Shown here: in pieces, positions 45,601 through 54,772 of the stretch
How positions within the stretch are numbered: the first letter of the stretch is position 1
Layout: each line of letters starts with the position of its first letter
DNA from: Henricia sp. BOLD:AAB3569
Lineage: Eukaryota > Echinodermata > Asteroidea > Spinulosida > Echinasteridae
NCBI GenBank assembly: GCA_037783545.1
Contig: JBBELK010000298.1
Location: 1,550,001-1,614,000, forward strand
DNA length: 64,000 nucleotides
Direction of reading: 5' to 3'
Made by a program: the position numbers and the translations under genes
The notes under the pieces: generated by a model
What the model was told of the DNA's origin: nothing
Database searches by the model: none
Seen by the model: only the letters and a program-made list of their open reading frames with translations

Positions 45601-48600
45601 TAACATCCCTTATTTTTGGTAGTGTCTTACCTGGACAGACACAGGAAAGTCGTAGGTGTCACTTTCGTCAAAAAATAGTTGTTCTGTGCAGCTAATGAGG
45701 GCTGTGTTGCCCGGTTTGTGGGGTCCCAACTCAACCACGTGGAACTGAAAGGGAGAGACGAAATTGAGTGGAAAAAAAAAATCAACAGGATCACTTGATT
45801 TATAAATCATCAAATGGACATTTAAGATGTGAGCTTAGATGGCCACACAATTGAACACCAGTGGCTAGCGAATCATGTTTGGTGACTTTACATCCAATTT
45901 TGGAATGACTTGGTTATACTTTTGAAGTGTTTTAGAGGGAAAAATGGATAATTTTTATCCAGGCGGCCGAGTTTTTTGTCCGGGCAGCAAATTTTTGTCT
46001 GGGCGCTAATGGTACTGTGGGGATATGACTGTCTTAGCGTGGCGTGCACGTGGTCGTGCGTGTGGCATGCGCGTGCCAAGATTCCACAACAGAACATTCT
46101 TGAATAACAACATTTACAGTAAGTCACTCAGACGGTAAGATGATACCACTTTAAGGACTCAATTCCAGGAATCTGGGTGAGTTTAGACCTATAATAATTT
46201 CTTTATATTAATATGATGAATTTATAAAGGGAACAACCTTTTAATTTTAACAACTTTTGATTTTAATAGAAATTTAATGTTGATTGATTTTTGTATATTT
46301 TGAATTTCAGGGTGATTGATTGGGTAATCAAGCTCATCAATCACGACGCGATTGGTTACGGATGATTGACGAAATAACGAGATCTGTAACAGTAACATGA
46401 ACTCTCTCTGCTGCAATTAATTAATTGCAAATAGCTAGGAAGCAATCAGCTAACAGTACTTCTACCTCGCTACAGTACTTCTACCTCGCTACAGTACTTC
46501 TGATGATTTTAAACCGGTAGTGGAGAACGCCGACTGTCTGGGTCAATATGTGGATTGGGTTCTCAGTCCCTGCTTGATTCCGTGGGTTTCCCCCCACCCC
46601 CCATTCAGAATTGTGTGTAGGGGTTTTCTTCCCACATCATCTTTTCTTTATTGAGGAATCCTTGGTTTAAATACCAGAAAGAATTAATAATTATAATAAT
46701 ATCACTTAATGCCGCAAAGGGACGACACGCCGGTAAGACTTTGCCAGACGACCACCAAAATTTCGGCTAAAAGACATCGATTGGACACCAAATTTCTGTA
46801 ACCCAAAGGATTCAAAAATGGTTCCACACCTAATAAAAATGCTTCTGGACCTAATAAAAATGGTTCTCGATTTGAAAAAGATGGATTTTGACCTAAAAAA
46901 ATGGATTTTGACTTCCAAAATATTGGGGCTACGCCAAATTGTCGACCTAATAGAGCGCGTCGCCCTAATAGGGCTCTCTACATAAAAAGTGTCGCCCCAT
47001 TGGATAAAATAGAGAAATACATGTACCTTTCCCTGTTGGGCAGGTGCCCTGTTTGCTAAACACAGGAAGCTGGATGGCAAGACATTCTCACTTCGTCTAT
47101 ACGTCGCAAACGACAGAGCTTGCGCTTCGATGGGTTGGCTGAACTTGCTGTCCACAGAGTAGATTTGCGTCAGTCCTGAGATGTAATTTGGGTTGTCGGA
47201 CTAGGAAGAATGAAGAATTGACCGTGATAAATTCTGTGTTTTATATAATTGTGACTCTGTGAAAATGAGTCTGATTTTGTACAAATGGTCAGCCTTCAAA
47301 TTTTAGAATTCCTCCTATTGCAGTTGACAGCATCAATGATTTTGTCATATTTTTCTCACTATCATTCTGAAATTTTGCGCTCTCAATTTGTATATTTTCA
47401 AGGATATCGTCAAAAAACCACCAATGTTTTGTAAACTAATCTATCCAATCACACATCCAGATTGCAAATTTCCGTTTTCCCCATGGATAGTATTTTGTGG
47501 AGGTATTTTATATGATTGTTAGGGGAGAACAAAACCCATTTTCTGGAAAAATCAGAACAAGCTCCTTTAAAACAATGGTATTGTGCTAATGAATTATCCA
47601 TTCCAAGCCTTGGTAAAAGCACTAAATACACAATTACAACCCCGACTTCAGCCCAGGTAAGGACACACTCACCTCAGTGTCAATGTCCCTGTACAGTCCA
47701 ATGAGAGCAAGCCACCTCTTGGTGGGGTCCGCCTTGTAGCCGATAATCTGACAGAAGCTAAGCCGACTGTGACGATTAAAAATCTTCTTGGGACGCGGAT
47801 CAGCTGAAAAAAAAAAAAAAAATGAAAATTGTGAAACAAGCAGTAACCAAAGAGCATTAATTAATCATCGTTAGTTAATGAAGTGTGCATCTACATCTCA
47901 CGTAAACATCCCACTAAGATCAAATGAAGAGCAGTACTGTTCACTTTAGGCAATCACTAATGAAGATCAAACGAGGCTGCTTTTAACAAAAGCACATGCA
48001 CATCAACCATCACGCGTCAAGCATTAAGTGTCTGATGCTCTAACTGTGGTGTGTGGTTTTCAAGGGCACATAAAAAAGTACGCTTGCCCAACACTTGATG
48101 CTGGAACTGCATGTGGGTCTTTTTACAGTAAAGGGGACATTTTGGCAACACAGACCATATTTCCCAGAAAATACCTTCTCTGGTCTCAAAATAAAACAAA
48201 TAAGTTTCAGTTGTTTTTAAGAGATATTTTAGGCCCATGGGGTTACAAATAGTGTGACAAAATGCTATTCTAAAAACCCTGTGTCAATATATATAATATA
48301 CGCTCGTAACCAGGACGGCCTAAAATGTACCTGTAACAGTAAAAGTGTCCGTCTCGGTTACGAGCATATATTGGACATTTGTAAACAGGGTTTTTAGAAA
48401 GGCATGTTGTCACACTATTGTAACCCTTTTTGGGCCCAAGTTATCTCCTCAGAACATCTTTTATTTTGAGACCAGACAAAGGGATTTCCTCAAAAAATAT
48501 GGTCTGTGTTGCCAAAATGCCCCCTTTATTGTGGAAAGACCCATGTGTGACCTGGGGTCGATTTCAGGAAACGCAACGATCCTTCGTAACTCCAAATGCA

Positions 48601-51199
48601 TGTTTACTCGAGATGCACGTTACGGTGGTTTACCCATCGCAACTGGTGTTATGAGGGATCGTAGCGCTTCGTGAAATCAGCACTCAAGCCTGCCAAATCG
48701 CTTCATCCAATTAAGTCATCTGCTCATCGAAAAAGGCTATTTTGCTTTATCAAACAAAGCGATTATAACCTTTATCAACTGAAGAGGCATTCAAAGCAAT
48801 TTCCCTAATGCAAATAGGGTCTTAGTTACAATACCAGTACTCTACTAAATGAACCTCTCAGTCCTATGAATTGGCAAATACTTACTTGATTGGGCACATT
48901 TTTAGTTTTCAACCGGGATGTGAATTAAGTAATATGTGTATTAAGTAATTATTATTTGTACATCACCATGAGCGCCTTGTTTGGCGGATACCGGCGCTTT
49001 ATAAGTTCCCAATGGGGCGACACTTCTTGTGTACAGAGTCCTATTAGGGCGACCCGGTTGGTTAGGGCGACAATTTCGTGTAGCCCCAATATTTTGGAAG
49101 TCAAAAATAATTTTTTTACGTCAAAGATCATCTTTTTAAAATCAAGAACCATTTTTATTAGGTCTAGAAGCATTTTTATTAGGTCTCGAACCATTTTTGG
49201 AACCTTCGGTTTACAGAAATTTGGTGTCCAATCGATGTCTTTTAGCCGAAGTTTCGGTGGTCGTCTGGCAAAGTCTTACCGGCGGGTCGTCCCTTTGCAG
49301 CATTAAGTGATATTATTATTATTATTATCATATTAAGCTGAATTAATGTTGATGAGAAGCTGAGGACATGTTCAACCAAAAAAGAGTCAAAAGGTAACAT
49401 GTGTAAAAATTTCTCCAAATAAAAATAAGTCCAAGTCATAAAATTTGAGTTGTTGCCACCAACCTGGGGGTGAGAGATCCCAGTGATACACCGCCTTGGC
49501 TCCTACCATACCGATGATGTCATCGCTAATCCACGTCCAATACTGCACGTCGTCCTTCGCCGTGCAGCTATGAAGCTGTTTCTCAGCTACAATGTTGAAG
49601 ACTTGAAAATGACGTCCAACTGTGGAATGTGAGAAAAATAAAATAAACATTTGGAGCAGTGTTTGCAGCGCTCTGGAGAGCAGTCAGATAAGCGCTTGAT
49701 AAAAATTGGAACTTCATTTTAAGCCGTTACTTCCGTAAGAATGTAAACAATGAACCCGAGACATTTTGCAATAAACAACACCCATGGGTCAGGTTTAAAG
49801 AAAAAACAAATTTAAACTCTCCATAAACATTTTCTTCCACAATTCTTAAACATCAAAAAATTTATACCGCAAACAATAGAGTAAGATGTGTTATTTTAAC
49901 AAACTTGTACTCGTCATAAACAATTTTTTCACATTTCTCAAACATCAAACTTCAAAATATGCCATCATCAAAAATAGTGTTCACTGTTTACTTGAAAACA
50001 CAAAACACTGATCTTGAAGACCTGCTCAATAGACTTCCTCTACCACATTCTTTGCAGTTTTTGTTATTTTTGGTTGTTACAACAATTGGACATGAAATCA
50101 AACCGATGGCTTTGTGGTTTAAAGACTATTACATTATTGAAAAACTTTTAACAGGAACAACATCGGTACATAACTAAAGAATAATGATAAATTGCCTCGT
50201 AGATATTTCAGCCACATAGATGCAGTAATACTTAAGAAAACCTGAAAAATCTATGCATGGTTTTTGTGTTGAGTGAACAGTAGGGAAATTGGCTGAAGAC
50301 AACTTGAAAAAGAAAAGAAAACAAAACAAAAAACCCTTCAGTTGGCAATTTTCCTCACAAAAATACTGTGGTAAAAACAATTACGTGGTATTTGTAACCA
50401 TTGTTATGATTGTTATGAACAGTTTTAGTTTTTCTTGTCAACTTGTGAAGTAAAATGTTGGGTAACTGCAAATGATGTATTGGTATTGGGACTTTAAATT
50501 AATGCATGAGGCATTGCAGGTGCCAAGATCTATGGACAAGTGTACTGTAGATACGTACGTACGTACCTTTGAGGGCTAGCCATGGTTTCCTAGGGTTCAT
50601 CATTGCTGAGTCGGCTACACAAGGCCATGTCAGCGATCGCGGAGTCTTACGCGTCAGGTTGATTGCCGTAATACAGTCAACTTTCTTACGTTTGCGGCTT
50701 GTGTGGCGACAGCAGATCCAGCGATGCGAGGACATGGTGACCCGGGAAAAGGTTACTTGTTCCTGCTTGACCCCATAGCTCAAAAGCTGCAATAAAAAAC
50801 ATGTAAGTTTTAGTTATTTGGTTGTAATCAGTAGATAAAAAAAGGACAATGCACCCCAAAATGAGTTTTTTGAGTTTTTGGGACCATAACTAGAATTGTG
50901 TGGCAGTTCAAGGCTCATTAAAATATGGACGCAATGGAAGATTTGTGTGCTCGGATACTGCCTAAAATATTCTGGTAACGTCAATTATTTCCATCGTGGG
51001 TTCATTTTTTAGTGTAACATGTAACATTAAACCACAATCTCATGAGATAGATGGTTGTCTGTACAACATCCCTTGGATTTGATAATCAACTCTCAGTTCA
51101 ATATGGTCAAATGATATTATTTAATTAGTGTTTTCCTACATTAGATTTTCAAATTTGTTGATGCCTTACCGATAAGTGTTCTGTCACAAAAAGAGACAT
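42552..51199 (-). CDS. Clathrin heavy chain-like protein, N-terminal beta-propeller only
   Basis: Eight coding exons (51170-51199, 50567-50786, 49464-49619, 47673-47803, 47027-47200, 45631-45744, 43942-44115, 42552-42659) join with consistent phases into 368 residues. The whole product lines up with the first ~360 residues of clathrin heavy chain, which form the seven-bladed terminal domain that binds adaptor peptides: VADSAMMNPRKPWLALK, DDVQYWTWIS, KAVYHWDL, QIYSVDSKFSQPIE, YDFPVSVQ, LTKYGHIKVCDLETGTHL. The last exon continues the alignment (TVGVREHALIEHTRNDLKRP) and then stops, so the leg, light-chain and trimerisation regions of the ~1,675-residue protein are absent. Identity to canonical clathrin is low, but the frame is intact. 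It is probably a divergent paralogue. A truncated pseudogene is less likely given eight intact exons. Confidence 0.85.
42768..43143 (+). mobile_element. SINE-like element with ATAATA tail
   Basis: It begins CCAGGTGGCACAGTTGGCCGAG, includes CCTTGAGTAAGGCACTTAA and TCGGAAGGGATGTTAAGCC, and ends CGCTATATAAATATAATAAT. This order is common in tRNA-derived SINEs of marine animals. A related block (CCTTGAGCAAGGCACTT) lies at 62290-62420. Confidence 0.6.
43144..43739 (+). repeat. 300 bp repeat family, two tandem copies
   Basis: Copies 43144-43440 and 43441-43739 both run from CATTAATGCTGCAAACGG to TTGAATAAAATAGAG or TTGGATAAAATAGAG. Inside, a short unit, TGGTTCTAGACCTAATAAAA, recurs two to four times. 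Further copies: 46700-47010 and, inverted, 48970-49310. Confidence 0.85.
43740..43860 (+). repeat. AATAAAATAAT microsatellite
   Basis: Imperfect runs of AATAATAAAATAATAATA, interrupted near 43800-43830. It adjoins the tandem 300 bp repeats whose ends carry similar short tails. Confidence 0.85.
43942..44115 (-). CDS. Clathrin-like gene, coding exon 7
   Basis: Fifty-eight codons, phase 0 at both ends. It reads ICTNYGLVYVLTKYGHIKVC and DLETGTHL, the clearest match to the clathrin propeller ([20 protein letters not shown]). Confidence 0.9.
44272..44560. mobile_element. 289 bp MITE with long terminal inverted repeats
   Basis: The left end ATCAAGCCCAAGGGCCAATT and following TTCATGGCGCTGCTAAGCAC is exactly mirrored at the right end, with the flanking AGATTT also partly paired. 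Copies: 1-145 (partial) and a relative at 14824-15017. Confidence 0.9.
45265..45605. mobile_element. Palindromic element with a tRNA-like centre
   Basis: Arms of about 110 bp (TGTTAATTAGG, TTAGCACTGTATACTCAGTGC, CGAGACACTATGAAC, GCGTGCTCGGGCGAG) are mirrored on the right. The centre on the - strand has GGTGGTCGAGTGGTTAAGAC and GGGTTCGAATCTCGCCCGAG, like the A and B boxes of a type II tRNA. Confidence 0.8.
45362..45438 (-). repeat. tRNA-like sequence within the palindrome
   Basis: The T-arm GTGGGTTCGAATCTCGC and D-arm TGGTCGAGTGGTTAAGAC are well formed, but the acceptor halves (CCGGCTAG / CCGAGC) do not pair as in a tRNA. It is probably a tRNA-derived promoter or fossil, not a functional tRNA. 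Confidence 0.5.
45631..45744 (-). CDS. Clathrin-like gene, coding exon 6
   Basis: Thirty-eight codons, phase 0. It reads FHVVELGPHKPGNTALI and FFDESDTYDFPVSVQ, parallel to LHIIEVGTPPTGNQPF and FFPPEAQNDFPVAMQ in clathrin. Confidence 0.9.
45745..47026 (-). other. Clathrin-like gene intron 5
   Basis: Contains a third copy of the 300 bp repeat family (46700-47010) directly next to the exon 5 donor. The rest is AT-rich, with a threefold CAGTACTTCTACCTCGCTA repeat at about 46456-46500. Confidence 0.75.
46700..47010 (+). repeat. 300 bp repeat family, third copy
   Basis: Begins CACTTAATGCCGCAAAGG and ends GCCCCATTGGATAAAATAGAG, with internal TGGTTCTCGATTTG and ACCTAATAAAAATG units. It lies 16 bp from exon 5 of the clathrin-like gene. 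Confidence 0.85.
47027..47200 (-). CDS. Clathrin-like gene, coding exon 5
   Basis: Fifty-eight codons, phase 0. It reads GLTQIYSVDSKFSQPIEAQA and FLCLANRAPAQQGK, matching the clathrin segment [20 protein letters not shown]. Confidence 0.92.
47201..47672 (-). other. Clathrin-like gene intron 4
   Basis: About 47330-47600 is an inverted copy of a dispersed repeat also at 54830-55040 and 55400-55690 (CAAAAAACCACCAATGTTTT, CCCATGGATAGTATTTT, AGCTCCTTTAA). Confidence 0.65.
47673..47803 (-). CDS. Clathrin-like gene, coding exon 4
   Basis: Starts with two bases finishing an alanine codon and ends in phase 0. It reads PKKIFNRHSRLSFCQIIGYK and KRWLALIGLYRD, parallel to VKMFDRHSSLAGCQIINY. Confidence 0.92.
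48113..48545. mobile_element. Foldback element with ~150-200 bp arms
   Basis: The left arm (GGGTCTTTTTACAGTAAAGG, TTTTGGCAACACAGACCATA, TAGTGTGACA, TAAAAACCCTG) is mirrored on the right (TATGGTCTGTGTTGCCAAAA). The centre also has inverted GCTCGTAACC / GGTTACGAGC. Confidence 0.8.
48553..48676. mobile_element. 124 bp palindromic MITE
   Basis: The ends GATTTCAGGAAACGCAACGATCC and GGATCGTAGCGCTTCGTGAAATC are imperfect inverted copies. It directly follows the foldback element. Confidence 0.7.
48970..49310 (-). repeat. 300 bp repeat family, inverted copy
   Basis: The reverse complement shares the repeat's blocks (ATTGGGGCTACACGAAATTG, TGGTTCGAGACCTAATAAAA, GCTGCAAAGGGACGACCCGC) with 43144-43739 and 46700-47010. 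Confidence 0.85.
49464..49619 (-). CDS. Clathrin-like gene, coding exon 3
   Basis: Completes a valine codon after CCACAG and ends CCCCCAG|GTTGGT in phase 1. It reads GRHFQVFNIVAEKQL, DDVQYWTWISDDI and KAVYHWDLS, parallel to KTLQIFNIEMKSKM and DDVTFWKWISL in clathrin. Confidence 0.93.
49620..50566 (-). other. Clathrin-like gene intron 2
   Basis: Contains a copy of the 9640-9962 dispersed repeat at about 50165-50500 (ACGTGGTATTTGTAACCATTG, GCAAATGATGTATTGG). The rest is AT-rich without features. Confidence 0.7.
50567..50786 (-). CDS. Clathrin-like gene, coding exon 2
   Basis: Phase 0 start after TTATTGCAG, phase 1 end at CTCAAAG|GTACGT. It reads VTFSRVTMSSHRWICCR and VADSAMMNPRKPWLALK, parallel to IGFSTLTMESDKFICI and SADSAIMNPASKVIALK. 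Confidence 0.93.
51170..51199 (-). CDS. Clathrin-like gene, first coding exon
   Basis: A 10-codon exon, MSLFVTEHLS, ending TCG|GTAAGG in phase 0. It matches in phase, length and sequence the equivalent short first exon region of clathrin heavy chain (IRFQEHLQ). A more upstream in-frame start is possible. Confidence 0.65.
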
Positions 51200-51639
51200 T
51201 ACTAAATCTTTGACTGAAATATTGATAAAATATAGCATCTCTGTGTTGGACAGTTTTGTTTTATAAATTTTAGTACAGTACATGTACATTTTTATTTGCA
51301 CATCACAAAAAAAAGAAGAAGATATTTCCTTGTGTACAACAAGCTATACTAGGAAGTAATAAGTTGCAACAGCCAAGTATTAAATACTGAAACCAAGTAG
51401 AAACAAAAGTGAAACTATCAAGACAAAATATTTTCTTTGGAAATCATTGAGTAATTGATCAGGGCTTCAGACCTTGTGTGCAAAACTTGAGACTGGCTGA
51501 AATATTATGTACATGTTTTCTAAGAAAATCTTTGATTTTTCCCACTCTTAAATTTGAGTTTTTCTATAAAATCTGCACTTACCAATTGATGCTTGACGAG
51601 TCATTTTAAAGAAACAAATTCGAATCAACTTCCCACATG

Positions 51640-52960
51640 TTTAGGATTATTTCTGAGGCATTTTCAGAAGAGTAAATTTTTTGTCAATTTTGTAAGGACC
51701 GGACCTGTCAGCGCCGATGACCCCGGTCCTGGTAAAAAAGAATGTCATGAAATCTGCCAAAATGAGTTGGGGATATGCTAAATTTTAATTTAGGATTATT
51801 TCTGAGGCATTTTTGGAAGAGTCAATTTTTTGTCAATTTTGTAAGGACCGGACTTGTCGGCGCCGATGACCCCGGTCCTGGAAAAAAAGAAAGTCCTGAA
51901 TTCTGCCAAAATGAGTTGGGGATATGGTCAATTTTCATTTAGGATTATTTTTAAGGCATTTTCGGAAGAGTCGATTTTTTGTAAATTTTGTAAGGACCGG
52001 ACCTGTCGGCGCCGATGACCCCGGTCCTGGAAAAAAAGATAGTCCTGAAATCTGCCAAAATGAGTTGAGGATATGCTAAATTTTCATTTAGGATTATTTC
52101 TAAGGCATTTTCGGAAGAGTCAATTTTTTGTAAATTTTGTAAGGACCGGACTTGTCGGCGCCGATGACCCCGGTCCTGGAAAAAAAGAAAGTCCTGAAAT
52201 CTGCCAAAATGAGTTGGGGATATGGTAAATTTTCATTTAGGATTATTTTTAAGGCATTTTCGGAAGAGTCGATTTTTTGTAAATTTTGTAAGGATCGGAC
52301 CTGTCGGCGCCGATGACCCCGGTCCTGGAAAAAAAGAAAGTCCTGAAATCTGCCAAAATGAGTTGAGGATATGCTAAATTTTCATTTAGGATTATTTCTA
52401 AGGCATTTTCGGAAGAGTCAATTTTTTGTAAATTTTGTAAGGACCGGACCTGTCGGCGCCGATGACCCCGGTTCTGAAATCTGCCAAAATGAGTTGGGGA
52501 TATGCTAAATTTTCATTTAGGATTATTTCTAAGGCATTTTCGGAAGAGTCAATTTTTTGTAAATTTTGTAAGGACCGGACCTGTCGGCGCCGATGACCCC
52601 GGTCCTGGAAAAAAAGAAAGTCCTGAAATCTGCCAAAATGAGTTGGGGATATGCTAAATTTTCATTTAGGATTATTTCTAAGACATTTTCGGAAGAGTCG
52701 ATTTTTAAAATTTTTTGTAAGGACCGGACCTGTCGGCGCCAATGACCCTGGTCCTGGAAAAAAAGAAAGTCCTGAAATCTGCCAATATGAGTTGGGGATA
52801 TGCTAAATTTTCATTAAGGATTATTTCTAAGGCATTTTCAGAAGAGTCAATTTTTTGTAAATTTTGTAAGGACCGGACCCGTCGGCGCCGATGACCTCGG
52901 TCCTGGTAAAAAAGAAAGTCCTGAAATCTGCCAAAATGAGTCGGGGATATGCTAAATTTT
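51640..52960. repeat. 149 bp minisatellite, nine units
   Basis: The landmark GTCGGCGCC (or GTCAGCGCC) lies at 51707, 51856, 52005, 52154, 52303, 52452, 52583, 52732 and 52881: eight spacings, seven of 149 and one of 131 bp. Each unit carries AAGGACCGGACCTGTCGGCG then CGATGACCCCGGTCCT, so AGGACCGG can pair with CCGGTCCT. Some units alternate in an A-B pattern (CGATTTTTT versus CAATTTTTT). Confidence 0.95.
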
Positions 52961-53373
52961 CATTCCCATCTGTTACATGTACCTTTTCTTTTAATTTCAT
53001 TTTTGAACTTTTCCTTTATCATCTGGACACCGTTAAAATCTGTTACATATCACACTCCTACTAGAAACACAAGATCTGTACTTAAATCCAGGTCATTTAA
53101 ATCACAGCTTATCTAAGTCATGGTGCCTACATCCCATGTAAACTGATCCTAATCAGCAAGCGAGGGAATTCCTGACATTAAACAAGACACTTTGCAGGTT
53201 CACCAACATCCCTCTGGGGGCGGCACTGCACTAGGATGGCATTCTATGAATCTTGCTGTACAAGCAAAGCATGAATATCCGGGATGGTAAAGTACCATTG
53301 GGAGTGTAGGGTATTTGTTATTTATAAATTACGGGTTAAAATTTAACTTGGGTATTTCCTGTTTTGTTAATAC
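52961..53373. other. Gene-free stretch
   Basis: No gene, RNA or inverted repeat recognised. Confidence 0.5.
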
Positions 53374-53817
53374 AGCTATGGAGCTATTGATTGCTTTCCG
53401 GTGACGTCACTCCTTCCATCCACCATTTTGGTGGGCATTTTTCATGACCCACGTGGCTCGAGTAATAACCGGCAAACAGAGCAAGAAAAGCGCATTGGTT
53501 GCACTTACCTTTGTTGCTTAACCTTGCTTTATGTTGTTGCGCCATGGCTGTTGTATCGATAAAGATAAAAACGTATTTCTTCAGGCTAAAAATCGCGATC
53601 AAGTAGAAGCACTTTCGTGTTTACAAGCCGACTGCATGCTCAATATTTTGAACATATCGCAACGCGCGTGTGTGGCATCTTCGAATGAAAATACGCTGGT
53701 GAGTATTTTTTACGCGTGTTCATGTGCGTCTATTGGCGCGCGCGTGTACGCGCGTGACTGTTGCCCACCACACATTCCCGGATGTTCTACGTCATCGAAA
53801 GCAATCAATACAGCCGA
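53374..53817. mobile_element. Non-autonomous element with exon-like ORFs
   Basis: The ends GCTATTGATTGCTTTCCGGTGACGT and ACGTCATCGAAAGCAATCAATACAGC are inverted. Inside, the + strand has ATGTTGTTGCGC and a 56-codon frame ending at ACGCTG|GTGAGT. The - strand has ATGGCGCAACAAC and a 12-codon frame ending AACAAAG|GTAAGT. It looks like an internally deleted transposon keeping promoter-proximal exons. Confidence 0.55.
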
Positions 53818-54041
53818 ATCTACATTTTCCTCTGCAATTACACGTACATTGTGTAGGCCTACACATTTATGTACAATAGATGTACAATGTATAAAAGTGC
53901 ATGTTCTAATGAACACTTCGGCCTACAAATCTCAAGAGGTACATGTAGGCCTACATGTACATGTACCCTAACACCCTAAAGTGTGTGTAAAATCATATTG
54001 ATTTTGGAGGATTGAGGAGTGTTAGGGAGCTCAGTTTACTT

Positions 54042-54772
54042 AAAGGGGCTATGTCATGGTTTGCGCATGCGCAGCCAAACTTGAAAAAGTGTGGCTAACT
54101 TTTCAAGTTTTGTCGCCAGGTTTTGCATATCCTATTCAATCTTTGCCATCCCTTATAATTCTTTAGTAATTTTGGCAGTGGTGTACTTGTCAATGTCCAG
54201 GATGTCCTGATGCATTATTTTTTGCTTGGAATCGTACTGTTTGCCGTATTTTTAAGCCGCCAAACATCGACATCACCGTGTGTGCGGCCGTCGTTAAAAA
54301 GAGAGTTTTTTCATCCCATCAAAAAACTCGACAAAACATGACAGAAACGGCATCGAATGATATGAATGACATGGTTGGATACAGTAATTTACCTAACCTT
54401 GTTTTCCATCAAAACCGACATGCTTATTTGGTCCTGACAGCAAATTTACAGCATACCTTCTGTCCTTTGAAAGACACAGTGGCCGCCACCACTGTACGAT
54501 TTTGTTTTGATCGAGCAATCGCGCGCGCGCGATGCCAAATCGAACAAATGCGCGCACACGATGCACAATGTAGTTGAATTCTGCGTATTGTAAACACTCA
54601 TGAACGAACACACTGCCCATGCGGCACGTGCTAAGTACACGATGTACACAACTATAGCACACGCACCAATGGCGTTGTGTAACGAAATTGCACTACATTC
54701 ATCAGAGCCCGCACGTATGTCAAAATATTCTAGGATTTGGCGCATGCGCAAACCGTGACATAGCCCCTTTAA
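54042..54772. mobile_element. 731 bp MITE with GCGCATGCGC termini
   Basis: The ends AAAGGGGCTATGTCATGGTTTGCGC and GCGCAAACCGTGACATAGCCCCTTTAA are inverted copies. The interior has CpG-rich runs (GCGCGCGCGCG at about 54521-54531). ORFs inside have no recognisable domain. Confidence 0.85.

Larger units (their letters stand above)
44116..45630 (-). other. Clathrin-like gene intron 6
   Basis: It contains the MITE 44272-44560, parts of the 9640-9962 repeat family (about 44740-44830 inverted, 45150-45217), an inverted pair TAGACCGTATCGAATAGC / GCTATTCGATACGGTCTA (44955-45101), and the palindromic element 45265-45605. Confidence 0.75.
47804..49463 (-). other. Clathrin-like gene intron 3
   Basis: It contains a foldback element (48113-48545), a small palindromic MITE (48553-48676) and an inverted copy of the 300 bp repeat (48970-49310) followed by an ATT microsatellite at about 49308-49335. 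Confidence 0.8.

Noticed and set aside
53384..53602. The - strand ATG exon MAQQHKARLSNK as first exon of the clathrin-like gene
   Set aside because: It ends in phase 1, while exon 2 of the gene needs phase 0, and it lies inside an inverted-repeat element. The 10-codon exon at 51170-51199 fits phase, length and sequence.
54278..54577. 99-codon ORF as a gene
   Set aside because: It lies wholly inside the 54042-54772 MITE and runs into a GC-alternating tract, with no domain seen.
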